Assembly (NCBI GenBank): GCA_003343625.1
Contig: QAKV01000006.1
Location: forward strand, 1 to 9,064
Direction: 5' to 3'
From: Clostridiales bacterium
GTDB taxonomy: Bacteria; Bacillota; Clostridia; Lachnospirales; Lachnospiraceae
DNA length: 9,064 nucleotides
Shown: positions 1 to 5,802 of the stretch, one piece after another
Numbering within the stretch: the stretch's first letter is position 1
Layout: each line of letters starts with the position of its first letter
Program-made: the position numbers and the translations under genes
Notes under the pieces: generated by a model
Told to the model about the DNA's origin: nothing
Seen by the model: only the letters and a program-made list of their open reading frames with translations
Databases searched by the model: none

Positions 1-945
1 CTGTTCGCCTTTGTTTCGGGCGTTTTTGCGAAGTTCGATCCCGCCAGGATCCGGGGCAGGATGATCTATCCGTACCTGATTTTTCAGACTTTATATATCT
101 GCTATGCCAATATCGTTCTGGGCAAGGAGACGGATCTGCAGTATACCACTCCCTACTGGCTGCTGTGGTACCTGTTTGCCACAGTGGCCTGGAATCTGGC
201 CCTTCCGCTGGTGCAGGCCCGGAACATGAAAGCGAAAGCGGCCATGTTGCTGATGGCGTTTGCGGCGGCGGTGATGATCGGCTATGACAACAGAGCCGGT
301 TATTACCTTTCCGTTTCCAGAATTGTGGAATTCTTTCCTTTTTTCCTGATGGGATATTACAGCAGGGGAATGAGGGAAAGCACGAAACGGCTGATCGGAG
401 CCGTGCAGAGTCATCGGCTGAAAATTTTCCTGGCCGCTTTCTGTACCCTTTTCATTTGTCTGGCTGTAGGGGTAATCAGCTCCAACGAAGAGGACATCCG
501 ATCTGTGTGGCTGTATGGCTCCAGCTCTTATGACAACGGGGACTATGGTTGGCGGCTGAGATCGGTTTGCATGGCGGTGGCGACCGCATGGCTCGGGTTC
601 TTTCTGGCGGTGATTCCGGTGAAAAGAGTCCCATTCCTTTCCGCGGCAGGAGCGCATACGATGACGGTCTATCTCCTCCACGGCTTTTTCATCCGCTTAT
701 TAAAAGAAGAAAGGTTTTTTTCGAAGATGGAAAATCCCGTGATGGCTGCATTCCTCGTGACCTGTGCCCTGATCGCCGTCCTCTCCGCAAAACCGATACA
801 GAAGCTGTTTGGCCCCTTCCTGTCCCTGGAGGAAGGCAGGCGTGCGCTCGGGAGGCTGCGGGCTGCAGGAGCCGAATCGCGGCGCTGCATGGAATACGCA
901 GTGCGGCTGCGGGCCCGATGGAGCAGGCGGGGACGGCCGGGATGA
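1..945 (+). CDS. Acyltransferase-3 family membrane protein (fucose 4-O-acetylase-like), 5' end missing
   Basis: The reading frame is open from base 1, so the true start lies upstream; 314 residues are visible. The ATG at 61 is internal, because the residues before it (FVSGVFAK followed by a basic stretch) match the conserved lead-in of the family. Several hydrophobic helices are visible, with the recognisable elements IPYLIFQ-like (YPYLIFQTLY), PYWLLWYLFA, FFPFFLMGYYS and, near the end, TVYLLHGFF. These are typical of acyltransferase-3 proteins that O-acetylate sugars on polysaccharides, cell-wall components or lipids using a cytoplasmic acyl donor. The catalytic His expected near the N-terminus is off the window, so activity cannot be judged. 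After the last helix there is an unusual Arg-rich tail of about 40 residues. Family assignment is good; the substrate is unknown. Confidence 0.8.
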   Translation: MFAFVSGVFAKFDPARIRGRMIYPYLIFQTLYICYANIVLGKETDLQYTTPYWLLWYLFATVAWNLALPLVQARNMKAKAAMLLMAFAAAVMIGYDNRAGYYLSVSRIVEFFPFFLMGYYSRGMRESTKRLIGAVQSHRLKIFLAAFCTLFICLAVGVISSNEEDIRSVWLYGSSSYDNGDYGWRLRSVCMAVATAWLGFFLAVIPVKRVPFLSAAGAHTMTVYLLHGFFIRLLKEERFFSKMENPVMAAFLVTCALIAVLSAKPIQKLFGPFLSLEEGRRALGRLRAAGAESRRCMEYAVRLRARWSRRGRPG

Positions 946-982
946 GGAACATTCCTGCGCTTTTTCTGCAGGTGAAAGCCCA

Positions 983-1011
983 TTGCCATCGAAGCCAAAA
1001 ACGGTTATACT
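983..1011 (+). promoter_or_regulatory. Sigma-A-type promoter for the SPFH/zinc-ribbon pair
   Basis: A -35 box TTGCCA (983-988) and a -10 box TATACT (1006-1011) are separated by exactly 17 bp. They lie about 60 bp upstream of the SPFH gene start. This suggests the pair is transcribed separately from the acyltransferase. A weak GC hairpin (GCCCGC 1031-1036 with GCGGGC 1041-1046) would lie in the 5' leader. Confidence 0.6.
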
Positions 1012-1072
1012 GAACGAAAGGCCGGAAGCCGCCCGCAACGGCGGGCTAAGAGCGGCGGAGGAGGTATACAGG

Positions 1073-2392
1073 ATGGGTTTAATCAGAGCTGCAGCGCAGA
1101 GCGTGAAGGGGATTTTTGCGGATCAGTGGAGGGAATATTTTTACTGCGATGCCATGGATGCGGATGTGCTGCTGACGAAGGGGATGAAGCGGATCGGGCG
1201 GCGCAGTTCCAACGCGAAGGGATCCGACAACCTGATTTCGGACGGCTCCGTGATCGCGGTGAACGAAGGACAGTGCATGATCATCGTGGATCAGGGGAGA
1301 ATCGCGGAAGTGTGCGACGAAGCGGGAGAATTCGTGTACGATGCGTCCAGCGAACCGTCCGTTTTTTGCAAGGATCTCGGGGAGAGCGTGCAGCGTTCCT
1401 TTGAGGTCTTGGGGAGACGCTTTTCCTTTGGCGGGGATACGGGTAAGGATCAGAGGGTCTATTTCGTCAATTTGAAGGAGATTCCCGGGAATAAATATGG
1501 AACGGTCAACCCGATTCCCTATCGGATCGTGGATGAGAACATCGGGCTGGATCTGGAAATTTCCATCCGCTGTCATGGCGAGTATTCCTACCGCATTGCG
1601 GATCCGGTCCTGTTTTATACGAATGTGTGCGGGAACGCCGGAGATGAGTATCGCCGGCAGGAACTGGAGGGGCAGATGCGTTCCGAACTCCTGACAGCGC
1701 TGCAGACGGTGTTCGCCAGGATCGCTCAACAGGGGATCCGATACTATCAGCTGGCGGCCCACACGGAAGAAATGGCGCAGGAGCTGAACCGGGAACTTTC
1801 GGAAAAGTGGGTGCAGACCAGGGGAATCGAGATCGTCTCCTTCGGAATCAGCGGCGTCAAGGCGCCGGAAGAGGACGAAGAGATGATCAAGCAGCTGCAG
1901 CGCAGCGCAGTGCTCAGGAACCCGGGCATGGCGGCTGCAGCGCTGTCAGGAGCACAGGCGGAGGCCATGAGGGCAGCCGCTTCCAACACGGCGGGTTCCA
2001 TGATGGCGTTTGCGGGGATGAATCTGGCTGCACAGGCCGGGGGAATGGATGCCCGGAGCCTGTATGAGATGGATCGGGAGAACCGGGAACGGCGGCAGGA
2101 GCGGGCGGGATCGCCTTCTTTGGACGACGCCTGGGACTGTGTCTGCGGCGCGAAGAAAAATACGGGAAAGTTCTGCGGCGAATGCGGCAGAAAGAGGCCC
2201 GCTGCGAGGGAGGAGTGGATCTGCTCCTGCGGAATGAAAAATACGGGAAAGTTTTGCAGCGAGTGCGGCAGTCCCCGCCCGGCGGCGCAAAGCCTCAGGT
2301 GTGCCCGCTGCGGCTGGGAAGCGGAGGACGGCAGGCAAGTTCCCAGATTCTGCCCCAACTGCGGCGCTCCCTTTGACGAAGGCAGGGCTTAG
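1073..2392 (+). CDS. SPFH-domain protein with three C-terminal zinc ribbons (YdjI-like)
   Basis: 439 residues. Start chosen at ATG 1073 because GGAGGAGG (1057-1064) lies just upstream and the family's usual N-terminus (MGLIRAAAQSVKG) begins there. The in-frame sequence upstream of 1073 is non-homologous leader. Residues about 20-275 form the SPFH (stomatin/prohibitin/flotillin/HflKC) domain, including NEGQCMIIVDQGRI and FVNLKEIPGNKYGT. Residues 284-326 are an Ala/Gly/Met-rich linker typical of YdjI proteins. Then come three zinc ribbons with Cys pairs 356/358+368/371, 384/386+395/398 and 410/413+427/430. The first two use CxC rather than CxxC and look duplicated. There is no transmembrane helix, so membrane association would be peripheral or via a partner. 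In B. subtilis ydjI sits in the SigW-controlled pspA-ydjGHI envelope-stress operon. A similar scaffold role is inferred here, supported by the zinc-ribbon membrane protein that follows. Confidence 0.88.
   Translation: MGLIRAAAQSVKGIFADQWREYFYCDAMDADVLLTKGMKRIGRRSSNAKGSDNLISDGSVIAVNEGQCMIIVDQGRIAEVCDEAGEFVYDASSEPSVFCKDLGESVQRSFEVLGRRFSFGGDTGKDQRVYFVNLKEIPGNKYGTVNPIPYRIVDENIGLDLEISIRCHGEYSYRIADPVLFYTNVCGNAGDEYRRQELEGQMRSELLTALQTVFARIAQQGIRYYQLAAHTEEMAQELNRELSEKWVQTRGIEIVSFGISGVKAPEEDEEMIKQLQRSAVLRNPGMAAAALSGAQAEAMRAAASNTAGSMMAFAGMNLAAQAGGMDARSLYEMDRENRERRQERAGSPSLDDAWDCVCGAKKNTGKFCGECGRKRPAAREEWICSCGMKNTGKFCSECGSPRPAAQSLRCARCGWEAEDGRQVPRFCPNCGAPFDEGRA
2155..2253 (+). repeat. Tandem duplication encoding two zinc ribbons inside the SPFH gene
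   Basis: An identical 18-base core (GAAAAATACGGGAAAGTT) occurs at 2155-2172 and again at 2236-2253, a period of 81 bp or 27 codons. The flanking sequences remain similar, giving the protein repeats KKNTGKFCGECG and MKNTGKFCSECG. This indicates an internal duplication of one zinc ribbon. Confidence 0.8.
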
Positions 2393-2433
2393 GGCGCACA
2401 GGCGACGGTATACGAAAGAGAGCGGGAAGCGGG

Positions 2434-3606
2434 ATGGAAGAGAAAATGAGGACGGGGGCCGAAGAGCTGCCCCGGCAGGAGATGACCAGAGAGGAAACGG
2501 ATCGGAAATGCCCGGGCTGCGGCGGCGTCATGGATTTCGACCCGGAAACGGGAGACCTCTATTGTTCCTATTGCGGCCACAGGGAAGAAATTCGTACCGG
2601 GGAGGACAGCCCTGAGGCGGCGCAGGAGCTGGATTTCGAGAGCGCCCAGGAGAAGGCGAACTGCGACTGGGGCGCGCAAAAGAAGGTGATCATCTGCAAA
2701 TCTTGTGGAGCGGAGTCGATCTACGACGAACTGGAACTGGCGAATGAATGCCCCTATTGCGGTTCCAATCAGGTGATGGAAGAAAAGGGAGAGAAGACCA
2801 TGGCGCCCGGGGGCGTGATTCCCTTTGAGGTGACGGCGAAAGAAGCGGCCGGTCGTTTTTCCTCCTGGATTCGCAGGAAGCTGTTCTGCCCGGGGGCGGC
2901 AAAGGAGAGCGCCAGACCCGGCGCGTTTAAGGGCGTATACCTGCCGTATTGGACGTTCGATGCCGAGACGGTGAGCGACTATGAGGCGGAGTATGGGATC
3001 GACCGCAGGGTGATGCGGGGAAACCGGACGCACACGGAAACCATCTGGCATTCTACGGGCGGAAAATATCGGGAGAAGATCGACGATGCGCTGGTATTGG
3101 GATCCTCGCGGTATGATGACGGCCTGATGCGCCGGGTGGAACCCTTTCAGACCGCCGACAACAGGGTATATCGTCCGGAATATGTGGCGGGGTTTGTCGC
3201 GGAGCGCTATTCCATCGGACTAAAGCAGGCCTGGGAAAAGGCGAAGCAGCATATTTCGGGAAAGCTGGAGGCGGAAATAGAGGAACGGGTGAGACGGGCC
3301 CACAGCGCAGATCACGTCCGCGTGAAACGGATGAGGACGAGATATTCTCACATCACATTCAAATATCTGCTGCTGCCTGTATGGCTGTCCGCCTACCGCT
3401 ATGAGGGAAAAATCTATCATTTCATGGTGAACGGACAGAGCGGAAAAGCCGGGGGAGAAGTGCCGGTCTCTCCGGTGCGGGTGGCGATCGCCGTCCTGCT
3501 GGCGGCGGATCTGTTTTTGCTGACGGGAAAGTACTGGATTTGGGGATGTGTCCTGGGCGCTTTCACAGCAGCGCTGGCGGTGATCTGCAAAGTGAAAAAG
3601 ATGTGA
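2434..3606 (+). CDS. Double zinc-ribbon membrane protein (TFIIB-type zinc ribbon, YdjG-like)
   Basis: 390 residues starting 41 bp after the SPFH stop, so very likely co-transcribed. Two four-Cys zinc ribbons are at the N-terminus: C26/C29 with C44/C47 (KCPGCGG...YCSYCG) and C88/C91 with C106/C109 (CKSCGAES...CPYCGS). The central region contains KGVYLPYWTFDAE and LPVWLSAYRYEGKIYHFMVN followed by GQSGKAGG, both hallmarks of this family. The C-terminus has two predicted membrane helices at about 347-364 and 367-386. Despite labels such as 'phage replication protein' sometimes attached to relatives, nothing here looks like a replicase. The likely role is a membrane anchor for the SPFH partner, as for YdjG in B. 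subtilis. ATG 2446 is an alternative start with GGAAG upstream; the Shine-Dalgarno for 2434 is poor. Confidence 0.82.
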   Translation: MEEKMRTGAEELPRQEMTREETDRKCPGCGGVMDFDPETGDLYCSYCGHREEIRTGEDSPEAAQELDFESAQEKANCDWGAQKKVIICKSCGAESIYDELELANECPYCGSNQVMEEKGEKTMAPGGVIPFEVTAKEAAGRFSSWIRRKLFCPGAAKESARPGAFKGVYLPYWTFDAETVSDYEAEYGIDRRVMRGNRTHTETIWHSTGGKYREKIDDALVLGSSRYDDGLMRRVEPFQTADNRVYRPEYVAGFVAERYSIGLKQAWEKAKQHISGKLEAEIEERVRRAHSADHVRVKRMRTRYSHITFKYLLLPVWLSAYRYEGKIYHFMVNGQSGKAGGEVPVSPVRVAIAVLLAADLFLLTGKYWIWGCVLGAFTAALAVICKVKKM

Positions 3607-3623
3607 CCGACGGCGAAAAGGAA

Positions 3624-3668
3624 AGGGGCTGCCCTATTTAAGATGAAGAGCTTAAATGGGCAGCCTCT
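3624..3668. terminator. Long stem-loop, probable bidirectional terminator
   Basis: The arm 3624-3642 pairs with 3651-3668, with one bulged T at 3635 and an 8-nt loop. The core pairing is GGCTGCCC...GGGCAGCC. It begins 18 bp after the stop of the zinc-ribbon membrane gene and lies about 25 bp beyond the stop of the convergent XRE gene. On the minus strand it is followed by a T-rich run (CCTTTCCTTTTC). On the plus strand the downstream sequence is only moderately T-rich, so termination may be stronger for the minus-strand gene. Confidence 0.7.
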
Positions 3669-3692
3669 CGCCGGGTGTTATTTGACAAATCG

Positions 3693-3929
3693 TCAGTAAG
3701 AATAATCATCCGGTTTGAACCGGTTGTTACCGTCTTTTACGTGTTCGCTGATGTCTCCGATCTCGCAGTCCAGAATATTGCACAGGATATCCAGGGTGTT
3801 GGTGGTGATGTTTTCATTCTTTCGAATCCGGTCCAGCTGTCCTTTGCTGATGCCGTAATCGTGAATGAGCTGATACTGGGAAATATCCCGCGCTTTCAGC
3901 ATAATCCACAGCTTATCAAATTTTATCAT
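3693..3929 (-). CDS. Small XRE/Cro-CI type helix-turn-helix regulator
   Basis: 78 residues. Start ATG at 3929-3927 is preceded on the minus strand by AGAGGAAA at suitable spacing. Residues about 5-62 form a compact HTH_XRE fold: an N-terminal helix (MIKFDKLWIMLKARD), then the helix-turn-helix around ISQYQLIHDYGISKGQLDRIRKN (split here by reading as residues 16-38), then TLDILCNILDCEIGDI typical of the domain's last helices. The C-terminal 14 residues are polar and probably disordered. No ligand-binding or protease domain is present, so it is a minimal DNA-binding protein. It is divergent from the DUF6809-type gene across a 214-bp region rich in palindromes, so local autoregulation and control of that neighbour is inferred. 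Such short XRE proteins are common in Clostridia, on both mobile and stable DNA. Confidence 0.85.
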   Translation of the reverse strand: MIKFDKLWIMLKARDISQYQLIHDYGISKGQLDRIRKNENITTNTLDILCNILDCEIGDISEHVKDGNNRFKPDDYSY

Positions 3930-3968
3930 ATGATTTCCTCTTCTACCGGCAGGCGATTTGGGCCTGTA

Positions 3969-3987
3969 ATTAGTTTGGCAAACTAAT
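3969..3987. promoter_or_regulatory. Perfect 19-bp palindrome, probable operator
   Basis: ATTAGTTTGGCAAACTAAT has two perfect 9-bp arms around a single central G. It lies 40 bp upstream of the XRE start codon on the minus strand, within its expected promoter or leader. There is no T-tract, so it is not an intrinsic terminator. The shape is that of a dimer-binding site of a winged-helix or XRE regulator. I cannot assign the protein that binds it. Confidence 0.6.
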
Positions 3988-4004
3988 CATCTCAGATCCA
4001 TAAA

Positions 4005-4036
4005 TTGAAAATAATTCCCCGTATACGGGGTATAAA
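4005..4036 (+). promoter_or_regulatory. Operator copy 1 (CCCCGTATACGGGG) with possible weak promoter
   Basis: A perfect 14-bp palindrome at 4017-4030 is immediately followed by TATAAA (4031-4036). A -35-like TTGAAA is at 4005-4010, but the spacer is 20 bp, longer than the sigma-A optimum. Such long spacers occur at MerR-type promoters, though no MerR gene is in the window. The copy is paired with the one 45 bp downstream. Confidence 0.5.
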
Positions 4037-4052
4037 GACCTTAAGAGGAAGC

Positions 4053-4081
4053 TTGAACGATCCCCATATACGGGGTATAAT
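4053..4081 (+). promoter_or_regulatory. Promoter with operator copy 2 in the spacer, for the DUF6809-type gene
   Basis: A -35 TTGAAC (4053-4058) and a perfect -10 TATAAT (4076-4081) are separated by exactly 17 bp. The spacer contains CCCCATATACGGGG (4062-4075), a palindrome with one mismatched pair that shares the consensus CCCCRTATACGGGGTATAA with the copy at 4017. A protein bound there would block RNA polymerase directly, so repression of the downstream gene is inferred. Confidence 0.7.
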
Positions 4082-4143
4082 AGAATGGAAAACCGTTTTT
4101 TGGGGATCATAACAAAAAGTGGAAACAAGGAAGGAGACACACC

Positions 4144-4428
4144 ATGAAACACAGTACGATTCTGGAACTATATTACGGGAATTTAAAGCCGGATGATATG
4201 GATATGATCGAGAAAGAAGAGTACCAAAAGCACGGCAATTCCCTGATCGGAAAGGCGGGTCAGCTTCGGGAAAGGCTTCCGGAAGAACTGAAAGAAGAGT
4301 TCGATCTCCTGTGCGAAGAGGAGATGAAGTCGGATGAGATTCTGCACAGGGACGGCTTCGTAAAGGGGTTCCAGATCGGGTTGCGCCTCGCTGCAGAGGC
4401 GTTGTTGCAGGGAGGAGAACTTTCATAA
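4144..4428 (+). CDS. DUF6809-like small protein of unknown function
   Basis: 94 residues. The start is well supported by AAGGAG upstream of ATG 4144 and by the promoter at 4053-4081. The protein is acidic, helical and soluble, with no signal peptide, membrane segment or cysteine motif. Its layout resembles the short Firmicutes proteins grouped as DUF6809: an N-terminal [12 protein letters not shown] segment, a central charged helical region ([20 protein letters not shown]) and a C-terminal F-x-x-G-F-x-x-G-L-R-L-A-A-E signature at about 72-85. No biochemical function is known to me for this group. Divergence from an XRE regulator, with operators in the promoter, suggests a tightly controlled accessory gene. 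The family assignment is from memory of the pattern and needs a profile search. Confidence 0.7.
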   Translation: MKHSTILELYYGNLKPDDMDMIEKEEYQKHGNSLIGKAGQLRERLPEELKEEFDLLCEEEMKSDEILHRDGFVKGFQIGLRLAAEALLQGGELS

Positions 4429-4462
4429 ACATAAAATAAACGGATATCGATGTCGCTTTTTG

Positions 4463-4470
4463 AAAGGAGG
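4463..4470 (+). promoter_or_regulatory. Ribosome binding site fixing the Hrb start
   Basis: AAAGGAGG lies 4 nt before ATG 4475. This favours 4475 over the in-frame TTG at 4460, which would place the Shine-Dalgarno inside the coding sequence. Confidence 0.8.
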
Positions 4471-4474
4471 ACTT

Positions 4475-5113
4475 ATGAATCTAAACGCATTTCGAAAACT
4501 TTCTTACGGAGTCTATGTGGTTTCTGCCTGGGATGAGGGGAGGCCGACAGGCTGCACAGCCAACAGCGTGATGCAGATCACCTCGGATCCGGCGACCGTG
4601 GCCATCAGCATCAACCATGAGAATTATACCAATGGATGCATTTTGCGCAGCGGCCGCTTTGCAGTCTCGGTCTTGTCCGAGGAGTCGGATCCCTCCATCA
4701 TCGGGACCTTCGGTTTTCAGTCGGGGAAGAACGTGAACAAGTTCGATGCGGTGCCCTATGAGCTGAAGGCCAACCTGCCGACGGTAAAGGACAGTTGCGC
4801 CTGGATTGTTTGTAAGGTAATCGATCGCATGGAAACCGGGACGCACACCGTTTTTCTCGGAGAAGTGGAGGACGCTGATGAGCGGAGCGGCCAGGAGCCC
4901 ATGACCTATGCCTATTATCATAAGGTGATCAAGGGCAGGAGTCCGAAGAACGCGCCCACCTATCTTCCGGAAGAAGGGAGAGAGGGGGAAAAGCGATGGG
5001 TCTGCAGCGTCTGCGGCTATATTTACGAAGGGGAGACGCCTTTTGAAGAACTGCCGGACAGCTTCGTCTGCCCTGTATGCGGGCAGCCCAAATCGGCTTT
5101 TGTCAAAAAGTGA
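4475..5113 (+). CDS. hrb: High-molecular-weight rubredoxin (flavin reductase-rubredoxin fusion)
   Basis: 212 residues. Residues about 1-155 are a flavin reductase-like (FMN-binding split barrel) domain, recognisable from the N-terminal [14 protein letters not shown], then [27 protein letters not shown] in residues 26-52 (in parts) and SGRFAVSVL. Residues about 172-212 are a rubredoxin with iron ligands C177, C180, C199 and C202 ([10 protein letters not shown]...FVCPVCG). The gap between the two Cys pairs is about ten residues shorter than in free rubredoxins, as in other Hrb-type fusions. In Moorella such proteins take electrons from NADH and pass them to the flavodiiron protein FprA for O2 or NO reduction. 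That role is inferred here; no fprA is in the window. It heads a likely operon with ybaK, the small membrane protein and mtnA. No good promoter was seen directly upstream, so the 4053 promoter may read through. Confidence 0.88.
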   Translation: MNLNAFRKLSYGVYVVSAWDEGRPTGCTANSVMQITSDPATVAISINHENYTNGCILRSGRFAVSVLSEESDPSIIGTFGFQSGKNVNKFDAVPYELKANLPTVKDSCAWIVCKVIDRMETGTHTVFLGEVEDADERSGQEPMTYAYYHKVIKGRSPKNAPTYLPEEGREGEKRWVCSVCGYIYEGETPFEELPDSFVCPVCGQPKSAFVKK

Positions 5114-5143
5114 CTCTCCGCCGGGAAAAGAGGGAGTACGGGA

Positions 5144-5638
5144 ATGTCCAAAAACAAGGAAATCAAAACCAACGCGATGCGGATTTTGGATCGGATGAAA
5201 ATTCCCTATACACACCATACCTATGAGTGCGATGAATTCGTGGACGGGATGCAGATTGTGGAAATGCTGGGGCTGGATCCCGGGCGGGTTTATAAGACTC
5301 TGGTGACCAGATCGCCGGCAAATGAATTTTTCGTTTTCGTGATCCCGGTGGCCGCCGAGCTGGATCTGAAAAAGGCGGCGAAGGCTGCAGGGCAGAAGTC
5401 TCTGGCCATGATTCACGTACGCGAGATCAATCAGGTCACCGGGTATATCCGGGGTGGCTGTACCGCTGTGGGGATGAAAAAACAGTATGAAACGGTCATC
5501 GATTCCTCGGCCCGGGACAAGGAATCGATCGTCGTCAGCGGCGGGAGGATCGGTTCTCAGATCGAGCTGGCGCCGGAGGATCTGGCGAAAGCATCGAACG
5601 CCCGGTTTGTATCCGTCTGTGCGGAAGGGGAAAAATGA
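5144..5638 (+). CDS. ybaK: Cys-tRNA(Pro)/Cys-tRNA(Cys) deacylase YbaK
   Basis: 164 residues, the usual length for the single-domain YbaK/EbsC family. It hydrolyses Cys wrongly attached to tRNA(Pro) by prolyl-tRNA synthetase, acting in trans in the cytoplasm. Supporting motifs are TNAMRILD near the N-terminus, [20 protein letters not shown] (residues 33-52) containing the expected catalytic Lys at 51, and [14 protein letters not shown] (101-114) forming the substrate pocket. [19 protein letters not shown] is also conserved. ATG 5144 is preceded by AGGGAG. The gene begins 30 bp after the Hrb stop and its stop overlaps the next start by ATGA. An association between redox or cysteine-related stress and the neighbouring Hrb is possible but unproven. 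Confidence 0.92.
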   Translation: MSKNKEIKTNAMRILDRMKIPYTHHTYECDEFVDGMQIVEMLGLDPGRVYKTLVTRSPANEFFVFVIPVAAELDLKKAAKAAGQKSLAMIHVREINQVTGYIRGGCTAVGMKKQYETVIDSSARDKESIVVSGGRIGSQIELAPEDLAKASNARFVSVCAEGEK

Positions 5639-5802
5639 TGGGACATGGAAAATCGAAACGGTATCGCAAGGTGGAAAGAGGGCTGAACTTCTGCCTGGTC
5701 GCGGCCTGCTTTCTCATCTGCCTTCTGGCAGCGGTTCTGCAGGCCTGGGAGGAATGCCGGATCAGAGGAAATCAGCAAAAACAGGAGAAAAAATTCGAAT
5801 GA
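5635..5802 (+). CDS. Small single-pass membrane protein, unannotated-type small ORF
   Basis: 55 residues from ATG 5635, or 54 from the adjacent ATG 5638. The start overlaps the YbaK stop (ATGA) and the stop at 5800-5802 overlaps the MtnA start (ATGA), so it fits exactly between two real genes. A purine-rich Shine-Dalgarno (GGAAGGGG, 5623-5630) precedes it. The protein has a strongly basic N-terminus ([12 protein letters not shown]), one hydrophobic helix ([20 protein letters not shown], residues 17-36) and a polar charged C-terminus ending EKKFE. By the positive-inside rule the N-terminus should be cytoplasmic. I do not recognise a family. Precise fit, codon content and topology argue for a real gene rather than spacer, and it may also couple translation of mtnA to ybaK. 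Confidence 0.7.
   Translation: MMGHGKSKRYRKVERGLNFCLVAACFLICLLAAVLQAWEECRIRGNQQKQEKKFE

Noticed and set aside
923..965. Intrinsic terminator after the acyltransferase
   Set aside because: A T-run at 961-965 exists, but only a 4-bp hairpin or a long-loop 5-bp stem precedes it.
1079..1762. 227-codon open frame on the minus strand
   Set aside because: It is fully antisense to the SPFH domain coding region, with no family resemblance.
4017..4083. Start of a CRISPR array
   Set aside because: There are only two imperfect short copies, both locked to promoter -10 boxes, with no further repeats and no cas genes.
3693..4428. Toxin-antitoxin module made of the XRE and DUF6809-type genes
   Set aside because: The genes are divergent rather than co-directional and overlapping, and the 94-residue protein shows no known toxin fold motif. 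A regulator-target pair is the simpler reading.
3992..4432. 146-codon minus-strand frame over the DUF6809-type gene and its promoter
   Set aside because: It would run through the operator repeats and antisense to a gene that has a good promoter and Shine-Dalgarno. The translation shows no domain.
4441..4461. Intrinsic terminator between the DUF6809-type gene and hrb
   Set aside because: The T-run at 4457-4461 is preceded only by a 4-bp stem that includes a G-T pair, too weak to call.
4481..5416. 311-codon open frame on the minus strand
   Set aside because: It lies antisense to the well-supported Hrb and YbaK genes, has low-complexity composition with no recognisable domain, and has no fitting ribosome binding site context. 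It is a by-product of GC-rich codon usage.
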